Shown one piece after another: positions 52,438-60,634 of a stretch of 64,000 nucleotides of DNA (position 1 is the stretch's first letter; the number at the start of each line of letters is the position of its first letter). Below the pieces are notes generated by a model. The model saw only the letters and a list, made by a program, of their open reading frames with translations. It ran no database searches and was not told where the DNA came from. The DNA is from JALZDI01 sp035557095 (GTDB lineage Bacteria; Actinomycetota; Actinomycetes; Propionibacteriales; Nocardioidaceae): positions 1 through 64,000 of the forward strand of contig DATMEB010000166.1 in assembly GCA_035557095.1 (NCBI GenBank), given 5' to 3'. A program made the translations under genes and the position numbers.

Positions 52438-52928
52438 TGACAGAGCCCGCACGCACCGAGGTCGAGCCGCACTGGCTCGACCGGTCGGAGATGGAGGCCT
52501 GGCTTCCGATGGCCGGCCTGATCATCCGGCTGCCAGCGGCGCTCGACGCGCAGCTGCAGCGGGACGCGAGCATGAGCCACTTCGAGTTCGCGGTGCTCGC
52601 GCGGCTCTCCGAGTCGCCGGGGAGAACGCTGCGCATGAGCACGCTGGCGGCATTCGCGCACGGATCGCTGTCGCGGCTCTCCCACGTGATCAAGCGGCTG
52701 GAGAGCAAGGGTTGGGTCTACCGCGAGCCCTGTCCCGACGACGGTCGCTACACCAACGCCGTACTCACCGACGAGGGCTTCGCCAAGCTCGCCGAGGCCG
52801 CGCCCGGTCACGTCGACATCGTGCGGTCGCTGGTGGTCGACGCGCTCAGCGACGAGCAGCTGCGGCACGTCGCGGAGGTCGCGCGCGTCGTGCTGGACCG
52901 CATCGACCACGAGAAGCCACCCCGCTGA
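52437..52928 (+). CDS. MarR-family transcriptional regulator
   Basis: The 163-residue protein has the winged helix of the family: LARLSESPGRTLRMSTLAAF, LSRLSHVIKRLESKGWVYRE and DDGRYTNAVLTDEGF, with dimerisation helices at both ends. MarR proteins sense small phenolic or oxidising ligands and usually repress themselves and neighbours. The twin palindromes upstream are its likely sites, tying it to the divergent ECF sigma gene. Confidence 0.93.
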   Translation: MTEPARTEVEPHWLDRSEMEAWLPMAGLIIRLPAALDAQLQRDASMSHFEFAVLARLSESPGRTLRMSTLAAFAHGSLSRLSHVIKRLESKGWVYREPCPDDGRYTNAVLTDEGFAKLAEAAPGHVDIVRSLVVDALSDEQLRHVAEVARVVLDRIDHEKPPR

Positions 52929-53002
52929 GCACGGATCGCCGCCGCGGAGCGCGATCGAGGCAGACGGGCCGCGGAAGCCGACGGTCCTACGCCTGGGCGG
53001 AC

Positions 53003-54145
53003 GTGTGCGCTCGGCGGTTGCGACGTCACGGGCTGTCCGACCCGGTCTCCGGCGGACCCGCCGACGTCGCGGCCGCGATGTGCGGAGCACACGCGCAGGT
53101 CATGTCGGCGGCCGAGCTGTCTCTTGGCATCCGCCTGCCGGAAACCACGCGGGCCGGCGTACGCGACGCGCTGTGGACCGAGCGCAGCCTGGTCAAGACC
53201 TTCGGTCCCCGGGGAACGGTGCACCTGCTGCCCACGCGCGACCTCGAGCTGTGGACCGGCGCCCTCTCGGCGATACCGGCGCCGGGAAGCCCGATGCCGG
53301 TGCAGGCGCGGATGACCGCCGATCAGACCGACGCGGTCGTGCACGCGATCGACCACGCGCTCTCCGACGCCGAGCTCACCGTGGACGAGCTGACCGAGGC
53401 GGTCGTCGAGGCGACCGGACCCTGGGCCGGCGACCTGGTCATGCCCGCGTTCCAGGGCATGTGGCCGCGGTGGCGGCAGGTCATCTCGACCGCGGCCAAC
53501 CGTGGTGCCCTCGTCTTCGGTCACCAGCGCGGTCGCCAGGTCACCTACACCAGCCCACGGCGCTGGCTTCCCGGGTTCAGCCCGATGGCGGGTCCGCAGG
53601 CCACGGCCGAGCTGACCCGCCGCTACCTGCGCGCGTACGGACCGGCCAGGCCCGAGGACTTCGCGCGCTGGCTCAACGCCTCGCGCACATGGGCGCAGTC
53701 GATGTTCGACGCACTGGGCGACGAGGTCGAGGAGGTCCACGTCGAGCACGACGACGTCGACCTGTCGCATACGGCCTGGCAGCTCGCGGCCGACGAGGCC
53801 GCTGAGCCCGCCGCGCCCGACGGGGTGCGGCTGCTGCCGTACTTCGACGCCTACTCGGTGGGCTGCCACCCGCGGCCGCTCGTGTTCCCGGGCAAGGCCG
53901 CCGACCGGGCGCTGGCGCGTGGCCAGGCCGGCAACTACCCGGTGCTCCTCGTCGAGGGGACCGCCGCCGGCGTCTGGCATCTGCGGCGCCAGGGCCGCCG
54001 GCTCGCGGTCACAGTGGAACCTCTCGGGAGGCTCACGCGAGCACACCGCAGCGCGTTGGAGCAGCAGGTCGAGCGCCTGGGTGGGATCCTCGAGGGCTCA
54101 CCGACACTGACCGTCGGCACCGTCACGGTCGGCCCGCACGCGTGA
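53003..54145 (+). CDS. Winged helix DNA-binding domain protein (HTH_42 family), second copy
   Basis: The 380-residue protein belongs to the same PF06224-type family as the gene at 46051-47142: CARRLRRHGLSDP and AAAMCGAHAQVMSAAELSLG at the start, RSLVKTFGPRGTVHLLPTRD, and YFDAYSVGCHPR near the end. The start is not certain. GTG 53003 lies inside the usual first helix, and the only earlier candidate is a CTG at 52925 overlapping the MarR stop. Its stop overlaps the phosphodiesterase-like gene. Confidence 0.82.
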   Translation: MCARRLRRHGLSDPVSGGPADVAAAMCGAHAQVMSAAELSLGIRLPETTRAGVRDALWTERSLVKTFGPRGTVHLLPTRDLELWTGALSAIPAPGSPMPVQARMTADQTDAVVHAIDHALSDAELTVDELTEAVVEATGPWAGDLVMPAFQGMWPRWRQVISTAANRGALVFGHQRGRQVTYTSPRRWLPGFSPMAGPQATAELTRRYLRAYGPARPEDFARWLNASRTWAQSMFDALGDEVEEVHVEHDDVDLSHTAWQLAADEAAEPAAPDGVRLLPYFDAYSVGCHPRPLVFPGKAADRALARGQAGNYPVLLVEGTAAGVWHLRRQGRRLAVTVEPLGRLTRAHRSALEQQVERLGGILEGSPTLTVGTVTVGPHA

Positions 54146-55068
54146 GCGACGATAGGGACATGGCACGGGGGGTCTACTGGTCGGCACTGGCAGTGGCCGT
54201 GGCCGCGCTGGTCGCGGTCGCGGTGGTCATCGGCATGGCCATCTCTCCCGAGCCTGCAGAGCCTCCGGCCGCCCCGGACGTTAACGACAGCAGCCGAGGT
54301 GACCAGGTGCGTCGCGTGCCCGCGTCGGTTCTGGTGATCGCGCACCGCGGGGCCAGTGCCTACGCGCCCCACGACACGGTGGCGGCGGCCAGGGAGTCGG
54401 TCGCACGCGGCGCCGATGCCCTCGAGGTCGACGTACGCCAGACCCGCGACGGACGCCTGGTCGCGCTGTTCGCTCCCACGCTGGCCCCGACGACCAACGT
54501 CGAACAGCTCTACCCCGGCCGTGCGCCGTGGCGGGTGGAGTCGTTCACGCTGGCAGAGGTACGCCGGCTCGACGCGGGCTCGTGGTTCGCGCCGAGGTTC
54601 CGCGGCGAGCGGGTGCCCACCCTGCGCCAGATCGTGTCGGCCGTGGAGGGTTCCGACGTGCGGGTCGTGGTCGAGGTCAAGTCGCCCGGTCGCTACCCGG
54701 GCATCGCCGAGCGGGTCGTCCAGGAGGTACGCCGCCTGCCCGGCCGGTACCTCGAGATCGAGTGCTTCGAGACAGGGTTCCTGCGGCGGCTCGCGTCCCG
54801 GTCGCTCCCGGTCGACCTGGGGGTCACCGGGACACCACCGGCGAGCCGCCTGGCGGCTGTGGCGTCGTTCGCCGACGCGGTCAACCCGCAGGCGGCGTCG
54901 GTTGATGCGGCGTACGTCGACCGTGCGCACCGCGCCGGCCTGGAGGTCAAGGTGTGGTCACTCAACACGGTCGCCTCCATGCGCCGCGCCCTCGCCATCG
55001 GCGTCGACGGCATCTACACCCACCGGCCCGACATGCTCACCGGGCTCGACGGCGAGCAGGCAAGGTAG
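54142..55068 (+). CDS. Membrane-anchored glycerophosphodiester phosphodiesterase-like protein lacking catalytic residues
   Basis: The 308-residue protein has one N-terminal membrane anchor and a GDPD TIM barrel with HRGAS (near residue 71) and EVDVRQTRDGRLVALF. The usual family order is HRG, PENT, ExD and then HDPTL. Here PENT is PHDT and HDPTL is FAPTL, so the catalytic HD pair is replaced. The C-terminal VEVKSPGRYPG and VKVWSLNT are normal. It is therefore probably not an active phosphodiesterase, at least by the known mechanism. It starts with GTG in a 4-base overlap. Confidence 0.85.
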   Translation: MSDDRDMARGVYWSALAVAVAALVAVAVVIGMAISPEPAEPPAAPDVNDSSRGDQVRRVPASVLVIAHRGASAYAPHDTVAAARESVARGADALEVDVRQTRDGRLVALFAPTLAPTTNVEQLYPGRAPWRVESFTLAEVRRLDAGSWFAPRFRGERVPTLRQIVSAVEGSDVRVVVEVKSPGRYPGIAERVVQEVRRLPGRYLEIECFETGFLRRLASRSLPVDLGVTGTPPASRLAAVASFADAVNPQAASVDAAYVDRAHRAGLEVKVWSLNTVASMRRALAIGVDGIYTHRPDMLTGLDGEQAR

Positions 55069-55074
55069 GCACCG

Positions 55075-55500
55075 ATGACCTCGAGACCCTCCGACGCCGA
55101 GGCGACACTGCTGCTGGTCGACGCCGCGAACGTGGTCGGGTCACGTCCCGACGGCTGGTGGCGCGACCGCGCCGGCGCGGCGAGCCGGCTGGTACAGCGC
55201 ATCGCGAGCGACCTGGAGGATCCCGGTGAGGTCGTCGTCGTCCTGGAGGGCGCGGCCCGCCGTGGCGTCGAACCCGGCACGGCCGGCACAGCCGGCACGG
55301 TGCGCGTCGTGCACGCCCAGGGGTCGGGCGACGACGACATCGTGGCGCGCGTGGCCGGCGCCGTACACCACGAGCCGGACCTTGCGGTGACGGTGGTGAC
55401 CGCCGACCGCGGACTGCGCGCACGGGTCGAGCAGCTGGGCGCCCAGACCCGCGGTCCGGGCTGGCTGTGGCAGCTCCTGGACCAGGCATCGGCGGACTAG
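55075..55500 (+). CDS. NYN-like nuclease-fold protein
   Basis: The 141-residue protein begins LLLVDAANVVGSRPDGWWRD and has VVHAQGSGDDDIVARVAG and VTVVTADRGLRARVEQLG, giving the spaced aspartates of a PIN/NYN-type fold. Actinobacterial relatives are usually left unnamed or called NTP pyrophosphohydrolase. It follows the phosphodiesterase-like gene after 6 bases, so the two are co-transcribed. Confidence 0.75.
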   Translation: MTSRPSDAEATLLLVDAANVVGSRPDGWWRDRAGAASRLVQRIASDLEDPGEVVVVLEGAARRGVEPGTAGTAGTVRVVHAQGSGDDDIVARVAGAVHHEPDLAVTVVTADRGLRARVEQLGAQTRGPGWLWQLLDQASAD

Positions 55501-55636
55501 CGCCGCGGCCCCTATGGTCACCCGTCGTCCGGCGACGACGGGTTAGGGTCGTGCTGTCGCGTCGATGGGGTTGGCGGGCACGAATCGGCGCATACCGGGC
55601 CACCGCACCGAGGTGGCTCCCAGAGCGGAGGGTGCA

Positions 55637-56242
55637 GTGGAGAAGGGCGGCGGTCGGACGATCACTGATCGCGTCCTGACGATCCCGAACATCCTCAGCT
55701 TCGTCCGGCTGCTGGGCGTCCCGCTGTTCCTCTGGCTCGTCCTGGGACCGCACGCGGACGGATGGGCACTGGTCGTGCTGCTGGTGTCCGGGGTCACCGA
55801 CTACCTCGACGGTAAGCTCGCCCGCAGCCTCAACCAGACCACCCGGCTGGGCCAGGTGCTGGACCCGGTCGCGGACCGGCTGTACATACTCGCGGTCGTC
55901 ATCGGGCTCGCGATGCGCGACATCATTCCGTGGTGGCTGGCGGTGGCGCTGCCGATGCGCGACGTCTTCCTCTGGTGCCTCGTGCCGTTCCTGCGCACTC
56001 GCGGCTACAGCGCGCTCCCGGTGCACTTCCTGGGCAAGGCCGCCACCGCGAACCTGCTGTACGCGTTCCCGCTCCTGCTGCTGGGGGAGGGCCGGGGCGT
56101 CCTGCCGACTCTGGCAGACGTTTTCGGTTGGGCGTTCGCGATCTGGGGTACCGGGCTGTACTGGTGGGCAGGCTTCCTGTACGCGTGGCAGGTCTACCGT
56201 CTGCTCAGTGACCGCCCGCGCCCGCGACAACCGGCGCCCTGA
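55637..56242 (+). CDS. CDP-alcohol phosphatidyltransferase (PgsA2-like)
   Basis: The 201-residue membrane enzyme has the CDP-alcohol phosphotransferase signature DGKLARSLNQTTRLGQVLDPVADRL (residues ~59-82 as D-G-x2-A-R-x8-G-x3-D-x3-D), with about six transmembrane helices. It transfers a phosphatidyl group from CDP-diacylglycerol to an alcohol such as glycerol 3-phosphate or inositol phosphate. It starts the block that matches Rv1822 (pgsA2) onward. GGAGGG is seen just before GTG 55637. Confidence 0.9.
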   Translation: MEKGGGRTITDRVLTIPNILSFVRLLGVPLFLWLVLGPHADGWALVVLLVSGVTDYLDGKLARSLNQTTRLGQVLDPVADRLYILAVVIGLAMRDIIPWWLAVALPMRDVFLWCLVPFLRTRGYSALPVHFLGKAATANLLYAFPLLLLGEGRGVLPTLADVFGWAFAIWGTGLYWWAGFLYAWQVYRLLSDRPRPRQPAP

Positions 56243-56266
56243 GCCCGCCCGGACGAGAGAGGAATC

Positions 56267-57127
56267 GTGACCGACCTCAGGCCAGGTAGCGACTCCGCCC
56301 CGCGGGCCCAGCCGCCCGACGCGTCGATGTCCCTGCTGAACCACCTCCTGTCGCATCCGGTCGACGAGGACTACGCGCCGGTCGCGGAGGCCAAGCGGCG
56401 TGCCGGCGAGAGCGAGCACACCACTGGTGGCGCGGTCGGCCTGGTCGCCGTACTCGTCGTGTTCGGGTTGCTCATCGTCACGATGGTGCTGCAGACCAAC
56501 CGGGCCGCACCCGCACTGGAGGAGGAGCGCAACCAGCTGATCGCCCGCATCGACCAGGAGAGCCAGGAGGTCGAGGCGCTGCGGCAGCGGGCGATTTCGC
56601 TCGAGAGCTCGGTGCGCGAGCTGGAGGACCGGCTGCTGTCGCGGTCCCAGTTCGGTCAGAACCTGCAGAACCAGCAGCAGCGACTCGGCATGATGACGGG
56701 CCTGATGCCCGTGACCGGACCCGGCCTGGTGATCACCGTCGACGACGCCCCGGACGCCGCGTCCGAGGAAGCGGGTCAGGTCCTCGACACCGACCTGCAG
56801 AAGCTCGTCAACGCGCTCTGGGTCGCCGGCGCCGAGGCGGTGTCGATCAACGGCCAGCGGATCACCAGCCGTACCGCGATCCGCGGGGCCGGCAGCGCGA
56901 TCACCGTCAACTACCGCTCTCTCACCCGTCCCTACGTCGTGCGCGCGATCGGCAATCCCGACACGCTCCCCGCCCGGCTGCTGGAGACCGAGGGCGGTCG
57001 CGCATGGTTGGATCTGCAGGTGAACTTCGGCGTGGAGTTCACCACCGAGACCGGGAGGACTATCACCGTGCCAGGCCGTGCCCCGTCGCCGCGTCGGTTC
57101 GCGGAGGTGCCGGGAGGCGCGCAGTGA
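56267..57127 (+). CDS. DUF881 family protein
   Basis: The 286-residue protein has a cytosolic N-terminus, one transmembrane helix (GGAVGLVAVLVVFGLLIVTM), a coiled coil (EEERNQLIARIDQESQEVEAL) and the DUF881 domain with TGPGLVITVDDAP and VNALWVAGAEAVSINGQRI. DUF881 proteins are envelope proteins of unknown function, always grouped with Sbp. It corresponds to Rv1823. It starts with GTG after GAGAGAGGAA. Confidence 0.92.
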   Translation: MTDLRPGSDSAPRAQPPDASMSLLNHLLSHPVDEDYAPVAEAKRRAGESEHTTGGAVGLVAVLVVFGLLIVTMVLQTNRAAPALEEERNQLIARIDQESQEVEALRQRAISLESSVRELEDRLLSRSQFGQNLQNQQQRLGMMTGLMPVTGPGLVITVDDAPDAASEEAGQVLDTDLQKLVNALWVAGAEAVSINGQRITSRTAIRGAGSAITVNYRSLTRPYVVRAIGNPDTLPARLLETEGGRAWLDLQVNFGVEFTTETGRTITVPGRAPSPRRFAEVPGGAQ

Positions 57128-57456
57128 TCGCGATCCTCGGGCTGCTGATCGGTGTCGGCATCGGGCTGCTCGTCACGCCGGAGGTACCACTGTGGATGCA
57201 GCCCTACCTGCCGATCGCGGTGGTGGCTGCGCTGGACGCGGTCTTCGGTGCGCTGCGGGCGTTCTTCGACGGCATCTTCGACGACAAGGTGTTCACGATC
57301 TCGTTCTTCAGCAACGTCGTGATCGCGGCGCTGATCGTCTACCTCGGCGACAAGCTCGGTGTCGGCTCGCAGCTGTCGACCGGCGTGATCGTCGTACTCG
57401 GGATCCGGATCTTCTCCAACGTCGCCGCGATCCGCCGGCACATATTCCATGCCTGA
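57124..57456 (+). CDS. sbp: Small basic protein Sbp (DUF1290)
   Basis: The 110-residue protein has three transmembrane helices and the typical YLPIAVVAALDAVFGALRAF and SNVVIAALIVYLGDKLGVG. It corresponds to Rv1824. The family is called small basic protein after the Bacillus gene; its function is unknown but it co-occurs with DUF881. The GTG overlaps the DUF881 stop by 4 bases. Confidence 0.92.
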   Translation: MIAILGLLIGVGIGLLVTPEVPLWMQPYLPIAVVAALDAVFGALRAFFDGIFDDKVFTISFFSNVVIAALIVYLGDKLGVGSQLSTGVIVVLGIRIFSNVAAIRRHIFHA

Positions 57457-58234
57457 ACCGATGAGCGAGCACGACCAGGAACAGCCGCCCACCACCGGCT
57501 CGGAGCCGGGCCGCGAGAAGCTGCGCGACGCGATGCGGCCGCGGTTCTCGCGCGCCCAGGCGGTGCTCGGGGTCCTGCTGGCGATCGTTGGTTTCCTGGC
57601 CATCGTGCAGATCCGCAGCGAGGAGGCCGCCAGCGGCGACTTCGCCGACGCCCGGCGCGAGGACCTGCTGCAGCTGCTCGACTCGCTGGACACCGCCGCG
57701 ACCCGCGCCCGCGGGGAGATCGAGGACCTCGAGCAGCGCCGCCGCGCACTGGCGTCCAGTGCCGACAGCCGGCGTTCTGCGATCGCCGAGGCGCGCGAGC
57801 AGGTCGAGGCCCTCGGCCTGCTGGCCGGCACGCTGCCTGCCACCGGCCCCGGGGTCGTGATCCGCATCGAGGACCCGCAGCGGGCGATCGGCACCAGCAC
57901 CCTGCTGAACGCGATGGAGGAGCTGCGGGACGCCGGCGCCGAGGCGATCGAGCTCAACAACTCCGTACGCGTGGTCGCGCAGAGCGCCCTGGTCGACGCC
58001 GAGGGCGGCGTCGAGGTCGACGACACGCTCGTCCGGCCGCCGTACGTCATCGAGGTGGTCGGCGACGGGCAGACGCTGCGGCAGGCGATCCTGTTCCCCG
58101 GTGGCCTGCAGGACGAGGTCGAGCGGCTGCAGGGCTCGGTCACCACACGCACGTCGGAGGACCTGAGCATCACCTCGTTGTACTCTCACCCCGCACCCGA
58201 CTTCGCGTCGCCCGCGCCGGACGCAGACCGCTGA
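57449..58234 (+). CDS. DUF881 family protein, second copy
   Basis: The 261-residue protein has a transmembrane helix near residue 38 (AVLGVLLAIVGFLAIVQI), a coiled coil and a DUF881 domain with TGPGVVIRIEDPQ and MEELRDAGAEAIELN. It corresponds to Rv1825. It overlaps sbp by 8 bases. The two DUF881 proteins share little beyond the family motifs, suggesting two non-equivalent subunits. Confidence 0.9.
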   Translation: MPEPMSEHDQEQPPTTGSEPGREKLRDAMRPRFSRAQAVLGVLLAIVGFLAIVQIRSEEAASGDFADARREDLLQLLDSLDTAATRARGEIEDLEQRRRALASSADSRRSAIAEAREQVEALGLLAGTLPATGPGVVIRIEDPQRAIGTSTLLNAMEELRDAGAEAIELNNSVRVVAQSALVDAEGGVEVDDTLVRPPYVIEVVGDGQTLRQAILFPGGLQDEVERLQGSVTTRTSEDLSITSLYSHPAPDFASPAPDADR

Positions 58235-58271
58235 CACGCAACAGCCCCGTGCAGACAGGAGAGCAGAGCCC

Positions 58272-58661
58272 GTGTATCCCGATGAGCTGAAGTACACCGC
58301 CGAGCACGAGTGGGTGCGTTCGCCCGGCTCCGGCGACGGCACCGTCCGTGTGGGCATCACACAGTTCGCCCAGGACGCGCTCGGCGACATCGTCTACGTG
58401 CAGCTTCCGGAGGTCGGCGAGGACGTCGAGTCGGGGTCGGCCGTCGGCGAGCTCGAGTCCACCAAGAGCGTCTCCGACGTCTACGCACCGGTGTCCGGCA
58501 CCGTGGTGAGCCGCAACGAGTCCCTCGACCAGACCCCCGAGCTGGTCAACTCCGACCCCTACGGAGAGGGCTGGCTGATGGAGATCCGGCCCTCCGACCC
58601 GAGCGCGGTGGAGAAGCTGCTCAGTGCCGAGGACTACCGCATCCAGGTCGAGTCGGGCTGA
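58272..58661 (+). CDS. gcvH: Glycine cleavage system H protein
   Basis: The 129-residue lipoyl carrier has HEWVR, and the lipoylation lysine lies in GELESTKSVSDVYAP (about residue 63), followed by NPYGEGWL-type NSDPYGEGWLMEI. It shuttles the aminomethyl group between P, T and L proteins of the glycine cleavage complex. It is synteny-equivalent to Rv1826. It starts with GTG at 58272 after GGAGAGCAG. Confidence 0.95.
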   Translation: MYPDELKYTAEHEWVRSPGSGDGTVRVGITQFAQDALGDIVYVQLPEVGEDVESGSAVGELESTKSVSDVYAPVSGTVVSRNESLDQTPELVNSDPYGEGWLMEIRPSDPSAVEKLLSAEDYRIQVESG

Positions 58662-58676
58662 ACCCTGCACCTCAGG

Positions 58677-58706
58677 TTGACCCTGATACACGCCGACACT
58701 TAGGTT
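58677..58706 (+). promoter_or_regulatory. Candidate promoter and repeats for the FHA gene
   Basis: TTGACC at 58677-58682 and TAGGTT at 58701-58706 are 18 bases apart, giving a start near 58713 and an 85-base leader. Direct repeats AGGTTG occur at 58675-58680 and 58702-58707, and CCTCAGGTTGA adjoins the first. A MerR-type regulator encoded next door could act here. Confidence 0.45.
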
Positions 58707-58797
58707 GCAGTCATCTGTCAGCCTCGACCACGACTTCACGGTACGGTCGGGGACCGGGGGTCGGACGCTGATCCAATGGGCGAGGGAGGCTGCGAAC

Positions 58798-59322
58798 ATG
58801 CCGTTCTGCACCGAGTGCGGGCACGAGAACCCCGACACCGCGCGGTTCTGCAGCCAGTGCGGTCACCGGCTCCAGCAGCCCTACGTCGAGCCCGTGATCG
58901 AGTCGACCGCGAACATCTCGTTCAAGGACAGCGAGGCCGACTACGACCGGGCCGAGTCCGACCTGAGCCCCGACGACGCCGCCGCGGTCGACGCACTCCC
59001 GCCGGGCAGCGCACTGTTGGTCGTGCAGCGCGGGCCGAGTGCGGGCTCGCGGTTTCTGCTCGACACCGAGGAGGTGTCGGCCGGCCGGCACCCCGACAGC
59101 GACATCTTCCTCGACGACGTCACCGTGTCGCGCCGGCACGCGGCGTTCCGGCGTACGGCCGACGGCTACCACGTCGCCGACGTGGGCAGCCTCAACGGCA
59201 CCTACGTCAACCGTGACCGCATCGACGACATCCTGCTGACCGGTGGCGACGAGGTGCAGATCGGGAAGTACCGCCTCGTGTACTTCGCCAGTCACCAGCA
59301 TGCCGGAGGAGCACGCCGGTGA
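58798..59322 (+). CDS. garA: FHA-domain regulator (GarA/OdhI-like) with N-terminal zinc ribbon
   Basis: The 174-residue protein has an N-terminal zinc ribbon (CTECGHENPDTARFCSQCG, residues 4-22), a short linker with ESTANISF, and a C-terminal FHA domain: GRHPDSDIFLDDVTVSRRHA and VGSLNGTYVNRDRI. In mycobacteria GarA, phosphorylated at a threonine in ETTS, controls 2-oxoglutarate metabolism. Here that site is not ETTS; a threonine in ESTAN may take its place. The zinc ribbon is not part of mycobacterial GarA. It is synteny-equivalent to Rv1827. Confidence 0.88.
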   Translation: MPFCTECGHENPDTARFCSQCGHRLQQPYVEPVIESTANISFKDSEADYDRAESDLSPDDAAAVDALPPGSALLVVQRGPSAGSRFLLDTEEVSAGRHPDSDIFLDDVTVSRRHAAFRRTADGYHVADVGSLNGTYVNRDRIDDILLTGGDEVQIGKYRLVYFASHQHAGGARR

Positions 59323-60053
59323 CCTCGGCCGCGCCTTTGCGGTCACGGATCAGCATCGGGGAGGTCCTCGACCGGTTGCGCACGGACTTCCCCGAGGTCA
59401 GCATCTCCAAGATCCGCTATCTCGAGGCCGAGGGTCTGGTCGAGCCCGAACGCACCGCGGCGGGCTACCGCAAGTTCTCCCATGCAGACGTCGAGCGGCT
59501 GCGCTTCGTGCTGACCTGCCAGCGGGAGAAGTACCTCCCGCTGAAGGTGATCAAGGAGCACCTCGACGCGATCGACCGCGGGCTGGAGCCGCCCGAGCTG
59601 CCCGGCGGGGGGCCGCAGGTTCCCCGCATGGTGCTGGCTGCGGACAACTCACCGGACCCGGAGGCGTTCCGTCCCGACAGCTCCGGTCTGCGGCTGTCGC
59701 GCCGTGAGCTGGCCGAGGCGGCCGACGTCGACCTCGACCTGCTCGAGCAGCTCGAGGCGTTCGGGCTGATCCGGCCGCGCTCGGGCGGCACGCATTTCGA
59801 CGGTGACGCGTTGGTGATCGCCAAGACGGCAGGGGAGATGGCGGCGTTCGGGCTGGAGCCCCGGCATCTGCGTTCGTTCAAGACCGCGGCCGACCGTGAG
59901 GTCGGGTTGGTCGAGCAGGTCGTCGCCCCGTTGCGCGGACAACGTGACGCCGCCGCGAAGGCGCGCTCGGAGGACGTCGTACGCCAGCTGGCCGCGTTGT
60001 CGGTGCGGTTGCACGCGACGTTGGTCAAGACCGGACTAGCGTCCGGCCGGTGA
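59319..60053 (+). CDS. ftsR: MerR-family regulator, FtsR/Rv1828-like
   Basis: The 244-residue protein has an N-terminal MerR winged helix (ISIGEVLDRLRTDFPEVSIS, then KIRYLEAEGLVEPERTAAGY) and a second helical domain with LSRRELAEAADVDLDLLEQL and FGLEPRHLRSFKTAADREVG. The family includes Mycobacterium Rv1828 and Corynebacterium FtsR, the latter an activator of ftsZ (from memory). It starts with GTG at 59319, in a GTGA overlap with the FHA stop, so the two proteins are made together. Confidence 0.9.
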   Translation: MTSAAPLRSRISIGEVLDRLRTDFPEVSISKIRYLEAEGLVEPERTAAGYRKFSHADVERLRFVLTCQREKYLPLKVIKEHLDAIDRGLEPPELPGGGPQVPRMVLAADNSPDPEAFRPDSSGLRLSRRELAEAADVDLDLLEQLEAFGLIRPRSGGTHFDGDALVIAKTAGEMAAFGLEPRHLRSFKTAADREVGLVEQVVAPLRGQRDAAAKARSEDVVRQLAALSVRLHATLVKTGLASGR

Positions 60054-60110
60054 GTGTCCGCACGTTCGACCGTGCCGGTCACGTGCAATACGTCGGAGTA
60101 GGGTGGTCGC

Positions 60111-60599
60111 GTGCGTGAGATCGATGTCGTAGGCGTTCGCGTGGAGATGCCCTCGAACCAGCCGATCGTGTTGCTGCGCGAGACCGACGGCGAGCGGTAC
60201 CTCCCCATCTGGATCGGTGCGGTCGAGGCGACCGCCATCGCGTTCGCGCAGCAGGGTGTGGTGCCGCCGCGGCCGCTCACGCACGACCTGATGAAGAACC
60301 TGCTGGAGGCCCTCGACCGACCGCTGCGCGAGGTGCGGATCAGCGAGGTGCGCGACGGCGTCTTCTACGCCGACCTGATCTTCGACGCCGGCGTCGAGGT
60401 CAGCGCCCGGACCTCCGACTCGATCGCCCTCGCGCTGCGCACCGGCACGCGCATCGTGTGCGCCGAGGCCGTCCTCGACGAGGCGGGCATCGTCGTGCCC
60501 GACGAGCAGGAGGCCGAGGTCGAGAAATTCCGCGAGTTCCTCGACCAGGTCACGCCGGAGGACTTCGAGAGCGGCCAGCCCGGCGACGAGCAGTCCTAG
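60111..60599 (+). CDS. Bifunctional nuclease family protein (DUF151)
   Basis: The 162-residue protein matches DUF151: EIDVVGVRVEMPSNQPIVLL, YLPIWIGAVEATAIAFAQQG, RPLTHDLMKNLLEAL, and ARTSDSIALALRTGTRIV. Plant homologues are nucleases; bacterial ones have unknown roles. It is synteny-equivalent to Rv1829. The GTG at 60111 has no ribosome-binding site, and TAGGGT a few bases before it could be a -10 of a leaderless transcript. Confidence 0.92.
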   Translation: MREIDVVGVRVEMPSNQPIVLLRETDGERYLPIWIGAVEATAIAFAQQGVVPPRPLTHDLMKNLLEALDRPLREVRISEVRDGVFYADLIFDAGVEVSARTSDSIALALRTGTRIVCAEAVLDEAGIVVPDEQEAEVEKFREFLDQVTPEDFESGQPGDEQS

Positions 60600-60609
60600 G
60601 GCACGCCCT

Positions 60610-60634
60610 AACCCTCGACTTCACCTTGAGGGTT
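60610..60634 (+). promoter_or_regulatory. MerR-style inverted repeat upstream of the second merR gene
   Basis: AACCCTC (60610-60616) and GAGGGTT (60628-60634) form a perfect 7-base inverted repeat with an 11-base centre, overlapping TTGAGG at 60626-60631, which could be a -35. The long leader before the gene at 60810 is otherwise featureless. The pattern is that of a MerR-family dimer site. Confidence 0.55.
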
